Shown here in pieces: positions 1 to 9,986 of a DNA stretch of 64,000 bases (positions are counted from its first letter, which is position 1; the number at the start of each line of letters is the position of its first letter). Source of the DNA: Superficieibacter sp. 1612_C1 (GTDB taxonomy: Bacteria > Pseudomonadota > Gammaproteobacteria > Enterobacterales > Enterobacteriaceae); contig NZ_JADGMI010000005.1 in the NCBI RefSeq assembly GCF_015234305.1, forward strand, positions 62,001-126,000, read 5' to 3'. A model generated the notes under the pieces. The model saw only the letters and a program-made list of their open reading frames with translations. It was not told the origin of the DNA and did not search any database. Both the position numbers and the translations under genes were made by a program.

Positions 1-25
1 TTGGTTCGCGGTCATTCCCCGCCAT
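1..25 (-). CDS. mrcB: mrcB, 5' end only (penicillin-binding protein 1B)
   Basis: Reading from 25 down to 1 on the minus strand gives ATG followed by codons for AGNDREP, the first residues of E. coli PBP1B, the bifunctional peptidoglycan glycosyltransferase/transpeptidase. Only eight codons lie in the window. In E. coli mrcB follows hrpB on the same strand, which fits the hrpB gene just upstream here. The identification rests on this short match plus gene order. Confidence 0.8.
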
Positions 26-146
26 GCTTTCTCTCCGCAAATTTCAGGCGCAATGCCTGATTCTCAGTTCTTCATCCCGCAGGAAAAAGAAGAAATCTCT
101 CAAATGTCGTTTTTGCCGGGTGGGTGAACTCAACGCCACCCATTTT

Positions 147-177
147 GTAGGCCCGGTAAGCGCAGCGCCACCGGGCA
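147..177. repeat. REP element
   Basis: A palindromic repeat beginning GTAGGCCCGGTAAGCG and ending CCACCGGGCA lies between the hrpB stop and mrcB. The same unit recurs after can, gcd, the citB-like regulator and the small phosphatase gene. It is a typical extragenic REP unit. Confidence 0.85.
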
Positions 178-187
178 TTAACCCCAC

Positions 188-2617
188 CTACGAGTACTTT
201 TTGACGCGCCGCGTCGGAGCCGTATTCGCCGGATCGTCAGGCCAGACGTGTTTCGGGTAGCGCCCCTTCATCTCTTTTTGTACCTCACGGTACGCGCCCT
301 GCCAGAACGCGCTTAAATCTCGCGTGATCTGCAACGGACGCTGAGCGGGAGATAATAGTTCAAGAACCAGAGGAATGCGCCCCCCGGCAATCGTCGGCGT
401 GCTGGCCTCGCCAAACATCTCCTGCATCCGCACCGCCAGCGCCGGGGGATTATCTTCATGATAGCGAATGGCGATCCGGCTTCCCGTCGGCACAGTGTAA
501 TGCTCCGGCAGCTCACTATCCAGCCGTTGTCGGGTCGACCAGTCCAGCAGGTTGCGCAGCGCCTGGGCCACATTCAGCGCCTTCAACGCGCGCAGAGAAT
601 GCACGCCGGTCATTTCCGGCAGCAGCCACGTCTCCAGCGTCGCCAGTAGCGTGACGTCGTCCACCGCGGGCCAGTCGTACTCCGGCAGCCACATCGCAGC
701 ACAGTGTAACCGCAAACGCAATTGTTCTGCCTGCGGCGTCCAGTTTAATACATTCAGTCCTTTATCGCGGATACCGTTAAGCATCGCCTGATGCAGTTCC
801 GCCTCAGACGGTTTCGCCAGCGATCGGACATTAAGCGTCAGCCCACCGATTTGCGTGCGTCGCAGCGCCTTCAACGTCCCCTGAGCATCATCCCACTCCA
901 CCGTATCAGACTGCTGCAACAGCGTCGGACAGTCGGCGATAAATTTATCGATATCCAGCGGCAGCGCCAGCAGAATGCGTGCATCTGGCGAGGCGCTGCC
1001 CTGCAACAGCAGCGGCGCTATCAGCCATTCGTGGCGGTTCATCGCGTCATCAGCGTCCAGCATCGCACCCATGCCGTTCGCCAGTTGATAGCGGCCATCC
1101 TGCCCGCGACGACGGGCGATCCGGTCGGCAAATCCTTTCGCCAGCAGCGGCGCAAGGCGATCGGCATCCGGCTGACCGCCTTTGCTGCCCAGCCGTTTAC
1201 ACAACTGTTGGCTGCGCTGCCGCCAGTGCGGTTGAGGGCGTGAGAAGGCGACGTTGATATCGGCGATACCGCCGCGCGGCGGCTCTTCCAGAATGGCCGC
1301 CAGCGTGGCCGCGCTGGCAATGCCATCGTCATTTTCCGCCGCCACCAGCATCGCCGCCAGCCGGGGGTCGCTACCGAGCGCCGCCATGCGCTGCCCGCTC
1401 AAAGTCAGGCGCTCGCCCTCCAGCACGCCCAGTTGCGAGAGTAAATCACGGGCCGCATTGAGGTTAACAGCGGGAGGCCGATCCAGCCATGTGAGCTGGT
1501 CAACGTCCGTACAGCCCCACTGCAATAGCTCCATCAGCAGGCCGGACAGATCGCTGTGCAGGATCTCCGCCTCCCCCTGCGCCGCCGCGCGATCCGCCTG
1601 CTCTTTACTGATGAGATGCAGGCATATCCCCGGCTCCAGACGCCCCGCACGCCCGGCGCGCTGGGTCATCGACGCCTGGCTGACGCGCTGAGTGATGAGT
1701 CGCGTCAGGCCGGTACGTGGGTCAAAACGGGCAACGCGCTCCTGGGCGCAGTCCACCACCAGTCGGATGCCTTCGATAGTCAGACTGGTTTCGGCGATAT
1801 TGGTCGCCAGGACCACCTTCCGTTTACCCGTCGGCGCGGGAAGGATCGCCTTTCGCTGTTCTGAGAGCGGCAGCGCGCCGTACAGCGGGCAAAGCAGCAC
1901 ATCGCTGGAGACACGTTCCGCCAGCTGTTCCTGAACGCGCAGGATCTCCCCCACGCCCGGCAGAAACAGTAACATTGAGCCGGTTTCCGCCCGCAACAGC
2001 CCGGCCGCCGCCACTGCCGTCGCCTCGGCAAAGCGCAGATTCGCCGCCAGCGGCTGATAGCGTCGCTCGACCGGAAACGCGCGCCCCTCAGATGAAATCA
2101 CCGGCGCGTCGGGCAGCAGCGCCTGTAATCGCGCGTTATCCAGCGTAGCAGACATAATCAGCAGCTTCAGATCGTCGCGCAGCCCCTGCTGGACCTCAAG
2201 CAGCAGCGCCAGCGCCAGATCGGCCTGTAAACTGCGCTCGTGAAATTCGTCGAGGATCACCAGCCCCACGCCAGCAAGCTCGGGATCGCGCTGGATCATA
2301 CGGGTGAGTATTCCCTCCGTCACCACTTCCAGCCGGGTCTGCGGCCCGACGCAGCTTTCGGCGCGCATCCGGTAGCCTACGGTCTGCCCCGGCGTTTCAT
2401 TAAGCAGTTCGGCCAGACGCTGTGCAACGTTACGTGCCGCCAGGCGACGCGGCTCAAGCAGAAGAATGCGCCCGCGAATCTCCCCCTGCTGCAACAGCTG
2501 TAGCGGCAGCCACGTCGACTTACCCGCGCCGGTGGGCGCATTCAACAGGATCTGCGGCGCGGTTTTCAGCGCGCGAAGAAGTTCAGGCAGGACAGCGGCG
2601 ACCGGTAAAGAGGACAC
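188..2617 (-). CDS. hrpB: ATP-dependent helicase HrpB
   Basis: DEAH-family RNA-helicase-like protein whose physiological substrate is not well defined. Walker A APTGAGKST ends near residue 35, the DEFH box is at about residues 123-126, and the motif QRAGRAGR is in the second RecA domain; an HrpB-specific C-terminal region follows. The frame is open back to a TTG at 2644. I choose the GTG at 2617 because GGAG lies just upstream and it gives 809 residues beginning (V/M)SSLPVAAV, the same length and start as E. coli HrpB. It is transcribed towards mrcB and divergently from thpR, whose ATG is about 70 nt away. Confidence 0.95.
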   Translation of the reverse strand: MSSLPVAAVLPELLRALKTAPQILLNAPTGAGKSTWLPLQLLQQGEIRGRILLLEPRRLAARNVAQRLAELLNETPGQTVGYRMRAESCVGPQTRLEVVTEGILTRMIQRDPELAGVGLVILDEFHERSLQADLALALLLEVQQGLRDDLKLLIMSATLDNARLQALLPDAPVISSEGRAFPVERRYQPLAANLRFAEATAVAAAGLLRAETGSMLLFLPGVGEILRVQEQLAERVSSDVLLCPLYGALPLSEQRKAILPAPTGKRKVVLATNIAETSLTIEGIRLVVDCAQERVARFDPRTGLTRLITQRVSQASMTQRAGRAGRLEPGICLHLISKEQADRAAAQGEAEILHSDLSGLLMELLQWGCTDVDQLTWLDRPPAVNLNAARDLLSQLGVLEGERLTLSGQRMAALGSDPRLAAMLVAAENDDGIASAATLAAILEEPPRGGIADINVAFSRPQPHWRQRSQQLCKRLGSKGGQPDADRLAPLLAKGFADRIARRRGQDGRYQLANGMGAMLDADDAMNRHEWLIAPLLLQGSASPDARILLALPLDIDKFIADCPTLLQQSDTVEWDDAQGTLKALRRTQIGGLTLNVRSLAKPSEAELHQAMLNGIRDKGLNVLNWTPQAEQLRLRLHCAAMWLPEYDWPAVDDVTLLATLETWLLPEMTGVHSLRALKALNVAQALRNLLDWSTRQRLDSELPEHYTVPTGSRIAIRYHEDNPPALAVRMQEMFGEASTPTIAGGRIPLVLELLSPAQRPLQITRDLSAFWQGAYREVQKEMKGRYPKHVWPDDPANTAPTRRVKKYS

Positions 2618-2690
2618 AAATGGCTCCAGAGGGTTAACATTCAACGGCGGTCATTGTAGCATCGCCACAAACCATAACCGAGTATCCCCG

Positions 2691-3221
2691 ATGTCTGAGT
2701 CGAAAAGGCTGTTTTTCGCGCTGGCGCTGCCGGACGAGATCCAGCAGCAGATTATCCACTGGCGCGCCGCCAGCTTTCCTCCTGACGCCGGACGTCCGGT
2801 GGTAGCGGCGAATCTGCATGTGACCCTGGCGTTTCTCGGCGAGCTTAGCGCGCAGAAGCAGGCCGCGCTTGAAACCCTTGCCGGACGCCTTCGCCAGCCG
2901 GGATTTACCCTCAACCTTGACGATGCGGGCCAGTGGCTGCGTTCGCGCGTGGTCTGGCTGGGAACGCGTCAGCCGCCGCGCGGCCTGCTGCAACTGGCGA
3001 GCATGCTGCGCGCTCAGGCCGCCCGCAGCGGCTGCTGGCAGAGTCCGCAGCCTTTTCACCCTCATATCACCCTGCTGCGCGACGCCAGTCACGCGGTGGC
3101 GATCCCGCCGCCGGGCTTCTGCTGGTCCTTTCCGGTGACGGAATTTATGCTGTATGAATCGCAGTTCGTGCGCGGACGCACCCGTTATACGCCGCTACAG
3201 CGCTTCCCGTTGCAGCCCTAA
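2691..3221 (+). CDS. thpR: RNA 2',3'-cyclic phosphodiesterase ThpR (LigT)
   Basis: 176-residue 2H phosphoesterase that opens 2',3'-cyclic phosphates on RNA and can ligate tRNA halves through 2'-5' bonds in vitro. The two HxT catalytic signatures are visible as HVTLAF (N-terminal half) and HITLLRD (C-terminal half). The frame is open further upstream into the hrpB promoter region, but the ATG at 2691 ([13 protein letters not shown]) matches the E. coli protein in start and length. The gene is divergent from hrpB and followed after 10 nt by sfsA, so the two probably form one transcript. Confidence 0.95.
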   Translation: MSESKRLFFALALPDEIQQQIIHWRAASFPPDAGRPVVAANLHVTLAFLGELSAQKQAALETLAGRLRQPGFTLNLDDAGQWLRSRVVWLGTRQPPRGLLQLASMLRAQAARSGCWQSPQPFHPHITLLRDASHAVAIPPPGFCWSFPVTEFMLYESQFVRGRTRYTPLQRFPLQP

Positions 3222-3231
3222 AAGGAATCCG

Positions 3232-3936
3232 ATGGAATTTTCTCCCCCGTTACAGCCCGCCACGCTGGTTCGGCGCTACAAGCGCTTCCTGGCGGATGTC
3301 GTCACTGCCGACGGCGTAGCGTTGACGCTGCATTGCCCGAATACCGGCGCAATGACCGGATGCGCCACGCCCGGCGATACCGTCTGGTATTCGACATCAG
3401 AAAATCCTAAACGCAAATATCCGCATACTTGGGAAATTACTCAAACCCAAAAAGGGGCATTTATTTGTGTCAATACGTTACGAGCCAATGTTTTAACGAA
3501 AGAAGCTATTCTCGCTGAACGTCTTCTGCCGCTTACCGGCTATAGCATTCTGAAAAGCGAAGTAAAATATGGTACAGAACGTAGCCGGATAGATTTTATG
3601 TTACAGGCAGAAGATCGCCGGGACTGCTATATTGAAGTCAAATCAGTTACGCTGGCGGAGCAGGACAAGGGGTACTTTCCCGATGCGGTAACTGAGCGGG
3701 GCCAGCGCCATCTGCGCGAGCTGATGAGCGTGGCCGCAGGCGGTGAGCGGGCTGTGATGCTCTTTGCGGTACTCCATTCAGCCATCACCTGTTTTTCACC
3801 CGCGCGGCATATTGATGCTACTTACGCGCAATTGTTGTCTGAGGCACACAAAAAGGGCGTAGAAATTCTGGCCTATAAAGCCGATATTTCTGCGAATAAT
3901 ATGACGTTAAGATGGCCTCTCCCCGTTGCGTTATGA
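3232..3936 (+). CDS. sfsA: Sugar fermentation stimulation protein SfsA
   Basis: 234 residues, the same as E. coli SfsA, a nuclease-fold DNA-binding protein first found because extra copies stimulate maltose metabolism; its exact role is unresolved. The ATG at 3232 is preceded by AAAGGAAT. The conserved segments HCPNTGAM and [10 protein letters not shown] (nuclease-like ExK core) are present. It lies 10 nt after thpR, as in E. coli. Confidence 0.95.
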   Translation: MEFSPPLQPATLVRRYKRFLADVVTADGVALTLHCPNTGAMTGCATPGDTVWYSTSENPKRKYPHTWEITQTQKGAFICVNTLRANVLTKEAILAERLLPLTGYSILKSEVKYGTERSRIDFMLQAEDRRDCYIEVKSVTLAEQDKGYFPDAVTERGQRHLRELMSVAAGGERAVMLFAVLHSAITCFSPARHIDATYAQLLSEAHKKGVEILAYKADISANNMTLRWPLPVAL

Positions 3937-4111
3937 TTGACGCCGGGGTGGTTAAATAGTGTTCTGGACGCGCGTGTAAATACGCTTTTCCTCACAGGGT
4001 TGTCAAGTGTAACGTTTAGATAATTGCTATCCGGAAAAGCTTCTGCTATTTATAGCGGCCTGATTTTCCCCCGACTAAGGGGATCGATAGTGCGTGTTAA
4101 GGAGAAACAAC

Positions 4112-4567
4112 ATGCAAGAAGGGCAAAACCGTAAAACATCGTCCCTGAGTATTCTCGCCATCGCTGGGGTGGAGCCGTACCAGGAGAAGCCGGGCGAAGA
4201 GTATATGAATGAAGCCCAGCTGGCGCACTTCAGACGTATTCTTGAAGCATGGCGTAATCAACTCAGGGATGAAGTCGATCGCACCGTAACGCATATGCAG
4301 GACGAAGCCGCAAACTTCCCCGATCCGGTAGACCGTGCCGCTCAGGAAGAAGAATTCAGCCTCGAACTGCGTAACCGTGACCGCGAACGCAAACTGATCA
4401 AAAAGATCGAAAAAACGCTTAAGAAAGTGGAAGACGAAGATTTTGGTTTCTGTGAATCCTGCGGGGTTGAAATCGGGATCCGTCGCCTTGAAGCGCGTCC
4501 AACTGCCGATCTTTGCATTGACTGCAAAACGCTGGCAGAGATCCGCGAAAAACAGATGGCTGGCTAA
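4112..4567 (+). CDS. dksA: RNA polymerase-binding transcription factor DksA
   Basis: 151-residue protein that binds in the RNA polymerase secondary channel and, with ppGpp, mediates the stringent response. An N-terminal coiled coil carries the acidic tip, and the C-terminal zinc finger has the pattern CxxC...CxxC (CESC and CIDC). The sequence is nearly identical to E. coli DksA. The ATG at 4112 follows AAGGAGAA; an in-frame upstream start at 4094 would add six residues and lacks the Shine-Dalgarno. gluQ follows after a hairpin. Confidence 0.98.
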   Translation: MQEGQNRKTSSLSILAIAGVEPYQEKPGEEYMNEAQLAHFRRILEAWRNQLRDEVDRTVTHMQDEAANFPDPVDRAAQEEEFSLELRNRDRERKLIKKIEKTLKKVEDEDFGFCESCGVEIGIRRLEARPTADLCIDCKTLAEIREKQMAG

Positions 4568-4583
4568 CGGCGCTGATATTCAT

Positions 4584-4610
4584 GGCGGGAGTCTCTCCCG
4601 CCTTAATAAG
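4584..4610 (+). terminator. dksA-gluQ intergenic hairpin
   Basis: An 8-bp GC-rich stem (GGCGGGAG at 4584-4591, CTCCCGCC at 4595-4602) with a 3-nt loop is followed by a weak T-containing run. It lies between the dksA stop and the gluQ ATG. In E. coli a terminator at this position limits read-through from dksA into gluQ. Confidence 0.75.
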
Positions 4611-4626
4611 ATCGTCATACCGTACC

Positions 4627-5511
4627 ATGTCTGATTCACGCTATATCGGGCGTTTCGCCCCATCCCCTTCCGGTGAACTGCATTTTGGCTCGCTGATAGC
4701 CGCCCTTGGCAGCTATCTACAGGCGCGTGCCCGGCAGGGCATCTGGCGCGTGCGTATTGAAGATATCGATCCGCCGCGTGAAGTGCCCGGTGCCGCAGAA
4801 ACCATCCTCCGCCAGCTTGAACATTACGGCCTGCACTGGGATGGTGAGGTACTCTGGCAATCACAGCGTCACGATGCCTACCGCGAGGCGCTGGCCTGGC
4901 TGCAACAGCATAACCAAAGCTATTACTGCACCTGTAGCCGCGCGCGCATCCAAAGCGTCGGCGGTATCTATGACGGTCACTGTCGCGACCTGCATCAGCA
5001 CACGGAACACGCTGCCGTGCGGCTACGCCAGCAGCATCCGGTTATCTCTTTTTATGATAATCTGCGCGGCGAAATCCACGCGGATGCGCGTCTGGCGCGG
5101 GAAGATTTCATTATTCACCGTCGCGACGGGCTGTTTGCCTATAATCTCGCCGTGGTGGTGGACGATCATTTTCAGGGCGTCACGGAAATCGTGCGCGGCG
5201 CGGATCTGATTGAACCGACGGTGCGGCAGATTTCGCTGTATCAGCAGTTTGGCTGGCAGCCGCCTGAATATGTTCATTTGCCGCTGGCATGCAATGAACA
5301 CGGCGATAAACTTTCCAAGCAAAACCATGCGCCTGCGCTGCCGGAAGGCGATCCGCGCCCTGTCATTATCAATGCATTACGCTTTTTACATCAGCCGGTT
5401 ATCGATGGCTGGCAGGATCTTAACGTGGAGCAACTGCTCCGTCAGGCCATCCTCAACTGGTCGCTAAAACGGGTGGCAGAAAATCCGCCATTCTCAAACG
5501 CGCTACGCTGA
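4627..5511 (+). CDS. gluQ: Glutamyl-Q tRNA(Asp) synthetase GluQ
   Basis: Paralogue of the catalytic half of glutamyl-tRNA synthetase that attaches glutamate to queuosine at the wobble position of tRNA-Asp. The HIGH-like motif is in [10 protein letters not shown], the zinc-binding cysteines are in YYCTC and DGHC, and the KMSKS-like motif is KLSKQNH. It is 294 residues from ATG 4627, close to the E. coli length, and lacks an anticodon-binding domain as expected. The C-terminal tail differs most from E. coli. Confidence 0.95.
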   Translation: MSDSRYIGRFAPSPSGELHFGSLIAALGSYLQARARQGIWRVRIEDIDPPREVPGAAETILRQLEHYGLHWDGEVLWQSQRHDAYREALAWLQQHNQSYYCTCSRARIQSVGGIYDGHCRDLHQHTEHAAVRLRQQHPVISFYDNLRGEIHADARLAREDFIIHRRDGLFAYNLAVVVDDHFQGVTEIVRGADLIEPTVRQISLYQQFGWQPPEYVHLPLACNEHGDKLSKQNHAPALPEGDPRPVIINALRFLHQPVIDGWQDLNVEQLLRQAILNWSLKRVAENPPFSNALR

Positions 5512-5555
5512 GCTATGATTAGCCGCTATTTTTTGTTACACAACCGAGGTGCACT

Positions 5556-6953
5556 ATTTTTACCCGAGTCGCTAATTTTTGCCGCAAGGTGCTCAGCCGC
5601 GAGGAGAGCGAGGCCCAACAGGTCGTCGCCCGCCCGCCTATGACGGTTATCCCGCGTGAACAGCACGCTATTTCCCGCAAAGATATCAGTGAAAATGCCC
5701 TCAAGGTACTTTACCGCCTGAATAAAGCGGGTTACGAAGCGTATCTGGTCGGCGGCGGGGTGCGCGATCTGCTGCTGGGCAAAAAACCCAAAGATTTTGA
5801 CGTCACGACCAGCGCTACGCCGGATCAGGTACGTAAACTGTTTCGCAACTGCCGTCTGGTGGGGCGTCGTTTCCGTCTCGCTCACGTCATGTTTGGCCCT
5901 GAGATCATTGAGGTGGCCACTTTTCGTGGGCATCACGAAGAAAATCAGGCCGATCGTACCACCTCCCAGCGCGGGCAGAACGGTATGCTGCTGCGTGACA
6001 ATATCTTCGGATCGATCGAAGAAGATGCCCAGCGCCGCGACTTCACCATTAACAGCCTCTACTACAGCGTGGCGGATTTCTCCGTACGCGATTATGTCGG
6101 CGGCATGCAGGATCTCGAACAGGGCGTTATCCGCCTGATTGGCGATCCGGAAACGCGCTACCGTGAAGATCCGGTGCGGATGCTGCGCGCCGTGCGCTTT
6201 GCCGCCAAGCTGGGCATGACCATCAGCCCGGAAACGGCTGAGCCTATTCCCCGCCTGGCGTCGTTAATGAATGACGTACCGCCTGCGCGCCTGTTTGAAG
6301 AGTCGCTCAAACTGCTACAGGCCGGTCACGGCTACGATACGTATGTCCTGCTGTGCAAATACAGCCTGTTCCAGCCACTGTTCCCGACTATTACCCGCTA
6401 CTTCACTGAAAACAGTGACAGCCCGATGGAGCGTATTCTGGCGCAGGTGCTGAAGAATACCGATAACCGCATTCAGAATGATATGCGTGTTAACCCGGCG
6501 TTCCTGTTTGCGGCGATGTTCTGGTATCCGCTGCTGGAGATGGCGCAGAAGCTGGCGCAGGAAGGCGGTCTGACATGGCAGGATGCGTTCGCCCTCGCCA
6601 TGAATGACGTGCTGGACGAAGCCTGCCGTTCGCTGGCGATCCCCAAACGCATTACCACCTTAACGCGCGACATCTGGCAGCTACAAATGCGCATGTCCCG
6701 CCGTCAGGGTAAACGCGCCTGGAAACTGCTGGAGCATCCTAAATTCCGCGCCTCTTACGATCTGCTGGCCCTGCGTGCCGGGATCGAAAATAACGCCGAA
6801 TTGCAGCGCCTGGTGACATGGTGGGGTGAGTTTCAGGTCTCCGCGCCGCCGATGCAGAAAGATATGCTGAACAATCTGGATGACGAGCCTGCCGCGCGTC
6901 GTCGCCATCGCCGTCCGCGTAAGCGCACGCCGCGTCGCGAAGGAACCGCGTGA
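5556..6953 (+). CDS. pcnB: Poly(A) polymerase I PcnB, AUU start codon
   Basis: Adds poly(A) tails to RNA 3' ends and so promotes decay and controls plasmid copy number. The nucleotidyltransferase core has GGGVRD and the catalytic DFD motif; the C-terminus is arginine-rich. There is no ATG at the conserved N-terminus. The frame is open from ATT at 5556 and encodes (I/M)[17 protein letters not shown], giving 465 residues exactly as in E. coli. E. coli pcnB is a documented case of initiation at AUU. GAGGTG lies 4-5 nt upstream of the ATT. The nearest conventional start is GTG at 5589, which would drop 11 conserved residues. The stop overlaps folK. Confidence 0.93.
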   Translation: MFTRVANFCRKVLSREESEAQQVVARPPMTVIPREQHAISRKDISENALKVLYRLNKAGYEAYLVGGGVRDLLLGKKPKDFDVTTSATPDQVRKLFRNCRLVGRRFRLAHVMFGPEIIEVATFRGHHEENQADRTTSQRGQNGMLLRDNIFGSIEEDAQRRDFTINSLYYSVADFSVRDYVGGMQDLEQGVIRLIGDPETRYREDPVRMLRAVRFAAKLGMTISPETAEPIPRLASLMNDVPPARLFEESLKLLQAGHGYDTYVLLCKYSLFQPLFPTITRYFTENSDSPMERILAQVLKNTDNRIQNDMRVNPAFLFAAMFWYPLLEMAQKLAQEGGLTWQDAFALAMNDVLDEACRSLAIPKRITTLTRDIWQLQMRMSRRQGKRAWKLLEHPKFRASYDLLALRAGIENNAELQRLVTWWGEFQVSAPPMQKDMLNNLDDEPAARRRHRRPRKRTPRREGTA

Positions 6954-7429
6954 CCGTCGCATATATTGCTCTCGGCAGCAATCTGGCCTCTCCGCTGGAG
7001 CAGGTCAATGCTGCCGTGAAAGCGATTGGCGACATTCCTGATAGCCGCATCCTTGCGGTATCGTCGTTTTATCGTACACCGCCGCTGGGTCCGCAGGATC
7101 AGCCGGACTATCTCAACGCCGCCGTGGCGCTGGAAACATCTCTTCGTCCTGAAACGCTGCTCGATCATACCCAGCGCATTGAGCTACAGCAGGGCCGCAC
7201 CCGCAAAGCCGAACGCTGGGGGCCGCGCACGCTGGATCTTGATATTATGCTGTTTGGCGACGAGGTGATTACTACCCCGCGTCTCACGGTGCCGCACTAC
7301 GATATGAAAAACCGTGGCTTTATGCTCTGGCCGCTGTTTGAAATCGCGCCGTCATTACAGTTCCCTGACGGGATCAGCCTGCATCAACAACTCATCCTTC
7401 TGGCGGCAGAAAAGCCCGCCTGCTGGTAA
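6950..7429 (+). CDS. folK: 6-hydroxymethyl-dihydropterin pyrophosphokinase FolK
   Basis: Transfers pyrophosphate from ATP to 6-hydroxymethyl-7,8-dihydropterin in folate synthesis. 159 residues as in E. coli, starting with GTG at 6950 in a GTGA overlap with the pcnB stop, so the two are translationally coupled. The family signature [15 protein letters not shown] is present, with the magnesium-binding DLD. In E. coli the yad fimbrial operon follows folK; here panB follows directly. Confidence 0.96.
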   Translation: MTVAYIALGSNLASPLEQVNAAVKAIGDIPDSRILAVSSFYRTPPLGPQDQPDYLNAAVALETSLRPETLLDHTQRIELQQGRTRKAERWGPRTLDLDIMLFGDEVITTPRLTVPHYDMKNRGFMLWPLFEIAPSLQFPDGISLHQQLILLAAEKPACW

Positions 7430-7549
7430 ACCCTCCCCTGTCTTTTAGCGATTACTGCCTTCGCGCAAATGGATTGCTTAAAATAATTGCCCCCCTGAAT
7501 GTGACTGTTAGAATGCCGCTCAATATGACGTTCACTATCAGGAAATGTG

Positions 7550-8341
7550 ATGAAACCGACCACTATCTCCCTGTTGCAGAAATGCAAAAAAGAGCAGAAG
7601 CGTTTTGCAACGATCACCGCCTACGACTACAGCTTCGCAAAACTGTTTGCCGATGAAGGCATCAACGTGATGCTGGTGGGGGACTCGCTCGGCATGACGG
7701 TGCAGGGACATGATTCCACCCTGCCGGTTACCGTGGAAGACATTGCCTACCATACCCGTGCCGTGCGCCGGGGGGCACCAAACTGCCTGCTGCTTTCCGA
7801 TCTCCCTTTTATGGCCTACGCCACGCCAGAGCAGGCGTTTGAAAACGCAGCCGTCGTCATGCGTGCGGGCGCAAATATGGTCAAAATCGAAGGCGGAGCC
7901 TGGCTGACGGAAACGGTGAAGATGCTTACTGACCGTGCGGTCCCGGTATGCGGCCACTTAGGTCTGACCCCGCAGTCGGTGAATATTTTCGGTGGTTACA
8001 AAGTCCAGGGCCGTGGCGATGCCGGACAAATCTTGCTCGACGATGCGCTGGCGCTGGAAGCCGCAGGCGCGCAGCTACTGGTGCTGGAATGCGTTCCCAC
8101 CGCGCTGGCGAAGCGCATTACTGACGCGCTGTCGATTCCGGTGATCGGTATTGGGGCGGGTAATGTCACCGACGGGCAGATTCTGGTGATGCACGACGCT
8201 TTCGGCATTACCGGCGGCCATATCCCGAAGTTTGCCAAAAATTTCCTCAGCGAAGCAGGCGACATGCGCGCCGCGGTGCGGCAGTATATTGCTGAAGTCG
8301 AATCCGGAATATATCCGGGTGAAGAACACAGTTTCCATTAA
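7550..8341 (+). CDS. panB: 3-methyl-2-oxobutanoate hydroxymethyltransferase PanB
   Basis: First committed step of pantothenate synthesis: methylenetetrahydrofolate-dependent hydroxymethylation of alpha-ketoisovalerate to ketopantoate. TIM-barrel enzyme, 263 residues from the ATG at 7550 after AGGAAA; the GTG at 7547 is less likely. The metal-site segment VGDSLGM and the motifs HLGLTPQ and IGIGAG are intact. It begins the panB-panC operon, 11 nt before panC. Confidence 0.97.
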   Translation: MKPTTISLLQKCKKEQKRFATITAYDYSFAKLFADEGINVMLVGDSLGMTVQGHDSTLPVTVEDIAYHTRAVRRGAPNCLLLSDLPFMAYATPEQAFENAAVVMRAGANMVKIEGGAWLTETVKMLTDRAVPVCGHLGLTPQSVNIFGGYKVQGRGDAGQILLDDALALEAAGAQLLVLECVPTALAKRITDALSIPVIGIGAGNVTDGQILVMHDAFGITGGHIPKFAKNFLSEAGDMRAAVRQYIAEVESGIYPGEEHSFH

Positions 8342-8352
8342 GGAGTCAAGGC

Positions 8353-9207
8353 GTGCTAATCATTGAAACCCTGCCGCTGCTGCGTCAGCATATTCGCCGT
8401 CTGCGTCAGGACGGCCAGCGGATCGCCCTTGTACCGACCATGGGCAACCTTCATGACGGTCATATGAAACTGGTTGATGAAGCGAAAGCGCGTGCCGACG
8501 TTGTGGTGGTCAGTATCTTCGTTAACCCCATGCAGTTTGACCGTGCGGAAGACCTGGCACGCTATCCGCGCACTCTGCAGGATGACTGCGAAAAGCTCAA
8601 CAAACGCAAAGTGGATATCGTCTTTGCGCCAGCCTCTCACGACATTTACCCACAGGGCACAGACACCCAGACGTTTGTTGACGTCCCCGGCCTTTCAACC
8701 ATGCTTGAGGGTGCCAGCCGTCCTGGCCATTTCCGCGGCGTATCGACTATCGTCAGCAAGCTGTTCAATATGGTACAGCCGGATATCGCCTGCTTTGGCG
8801 AAAAGGATTTTCAGCAGCTCGCACTTATCCGCAAAATGGTTGCCGATATGGGTTATGACATCGATATCGTCGGCGTTCCCATTATCCGTGCCAAAGACGG
8901 TTTAGCGCTCAGCTCGCGTAACGGCTATCTGACTGCCGAGCAACGTAAAATCGCGCCGGGCTTAGCGAAAGTCATGAACGCACTAGCGGAGAAATTGCAG
9001 GCCGGAGAACGTGATTTGAAAGAGATGATTGCGCTGGCTGGTCAGGACCTGAACGAAAAAGGCTTTCGTAACGACGATATTCAGATCCGCGATGCGGACA
9101 CCCTGCTTGAACTGACTGACGTCAGTCAACGTGCGGTGATCCTGATGGCCGCGTGGCTCGGCCAGGCACGGTTAATTGATAATCAGACTGTTACATTAAC
9201 CCGGTAG
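8353..9207 (+). CDS. panC: Pantothenate synthetase PanC
   Basis: ATP-dependent condensation of pantoate with beta-alanine. 284 residues starting at GTG 8353 ([10 protein letters not shown]), the same start codon and N-terminus as in E. coli, after AAGGAG. The nucleotidyl-transfer signature [10 protein letters not shown] and LSSRN are present. It lies immediately downstream of panB; the E. coli rpnC/yadD gene that separates panC from panD in K-12 is absent here. Confidence 0.97.
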   Translation: MLIIETLPLLRQHIRRLRQDGQRIALVPTMGNLHDGHMKLVDEAKARADVVVVSIFVNPMQFDRAEDLARYPRTLQDDCEKLNKRKVDIVFAPASHDIYPQGTDTQTFVDVPGLSTMLEGASRPGHFRGVSTIVSKLFNMVQPDIACFGEKDFQQLALIRKMVADMGYDIDIVGVPIIRAKDGLALSSRNGYLTAEQRKIAPGLAKVMNALAEKLQAGERDLKEMIALAGQDLNEKGFRNDDIQIRDADTLLELTDVSQRAVILMAAWLGQARLIDNQTVTLTR

Positions 9208-9221
9208 ACAGAGATAATAAA

Positions 9222-9277
9222 TCAGGCAATACTGCCTGAGAAATTACTTAAAGCAGGCTCTGACGGCCTGCTTTATT
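9222..9277 (+). terminator. Double hairpin between panC and panD
   Basis: A first hairpin (CAGGCA/TGCCTG, 9222-9237) is followed by an 8-bp stem AAGCAGGC/GCCTGCTT (9251-9258 and 9266-9273) and a short T/A-rich tail. It probably ends or attenuates the panBC transcript. Distance to the panD ATG is about 30 nt. Confidence 0.6.
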
Positions 9278-9304
9278 ATCGTGATGATTTATAAGGTAGA
9301 CGTT

Positions 9305-9685
9305 ATGATTCGCACTATGTTGCAGGGCAAACTGCACCGCGTAAAAGTGACGCAGGCGGACCTGCACTACGAAGGTTCCTGTGCCATCGATCAGGATTTT
9401 CTTGATGCTGCCGGTATTCTGGAAAACGAAGCGATTGAGATCTGGAATGTGTCCAATGGTAAACGTTTCTCCACCTATGCGATTGCGGCGGAACGAGGCT
9501 CCAGAATTATTTCTGTCAATGGTGCGGCAGCGCACTGCGCAGCCGTGGGCGATATTGTGATTATTGCCAGCTTTGTCACAATGTCTGACGAAGAAGCTCG
9601 CCGCTGGAGGCCCAATGTGGCTTACTTTGAAGGCGATAATATGATGAAGCGTACCGCAAAAGCGATCCCGGTTCAGGTGGCGTAA
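9305..9685 (+). CDS. panD: Aspartate 1-decarboxylase proenzyme PanD
   Basis: Makes beta-alanine for PanC. 126 residues, as in E. coli, from ATG 9305. The protein is cleaved at Gly24-Ser25 (in HYEGSCAID) to form the N-terminal pyruvoyl cofactor; both residues are present. It sits about 100 nt after panC behind a hairpin, so it may depend on read-through or its own promoter. Confidence 0.97.
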   Translation: MIRTMLQGKLHRVKVTQADLHYEGSCAIDQDFLDAAGILENEAIEIWNVSNGKRFSTYAIAAERGSRIISVNGAAAHCAAVGDIVIIASFVTMSDEEARRWRPNVAYFEGDNMMKRTAKAIPVQVA

Positions 9686-9986
9686 TAGTGATACCAATAT
9701 ATTCATCCAAGTTTTATTTCTTGGATGAATATCTGAAATCAATTAAATTAAAATATCGTATAACCCCTTCTCAATAAAACCCCCTCGCTTTCATTTTTAT
9801 ATAATTTATTTCTATGCAATTAGAAATTTTGCATTAGCAATAAAGAATTTCTAACGAGCTAACTATTTATTTCCGTTAATTACCCCCTATACTCTGCAAC
9901 AGAAATAATCTTTATTTCAAATGGAAAAGCATATTTACATTGTATATATGGCTTTTCATATTCAAACTCTATATATGGATATTAAA
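9686..9986. other. AT-rich gap with a 13-bp perfect inverted repeat, fimbrial leader
   Basis: No gene is seen in these 301 bases. They hold a perfect 13-bp inverted repeat with an 8-nt loop (arms 9699-9711 and 9720-9732), which has no GC-rich stem or T-run and so is not a classical terminator. The rest is very AT-rich and presumably carries the fimbrial promoter. I find no pair of distant inverted repeats that would mark an invertible promoter. Confidence 0.6.

Noticed and set aside
2466-2690. N-terminal extension of ThpR by 75 residues
   Set aside because: The extension runs through the hrpB coding start on the other strand and is absent from the family; ATG 2691 gives the exact E. coli length.
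5589-6953. pcnB starting at GTG 5589
   Set aside because: It would omit 11 residues conserved with E. coli PcnB; the AUU at 5556 with GAGGTG is a better supported start.
9733-9986. Invertible promoter (fim-switch type) upstream of the fimbrial operon
   Set aside because: I found no pair of inverted repeats separated by a few hundred bases and no recombinase gene nearby.
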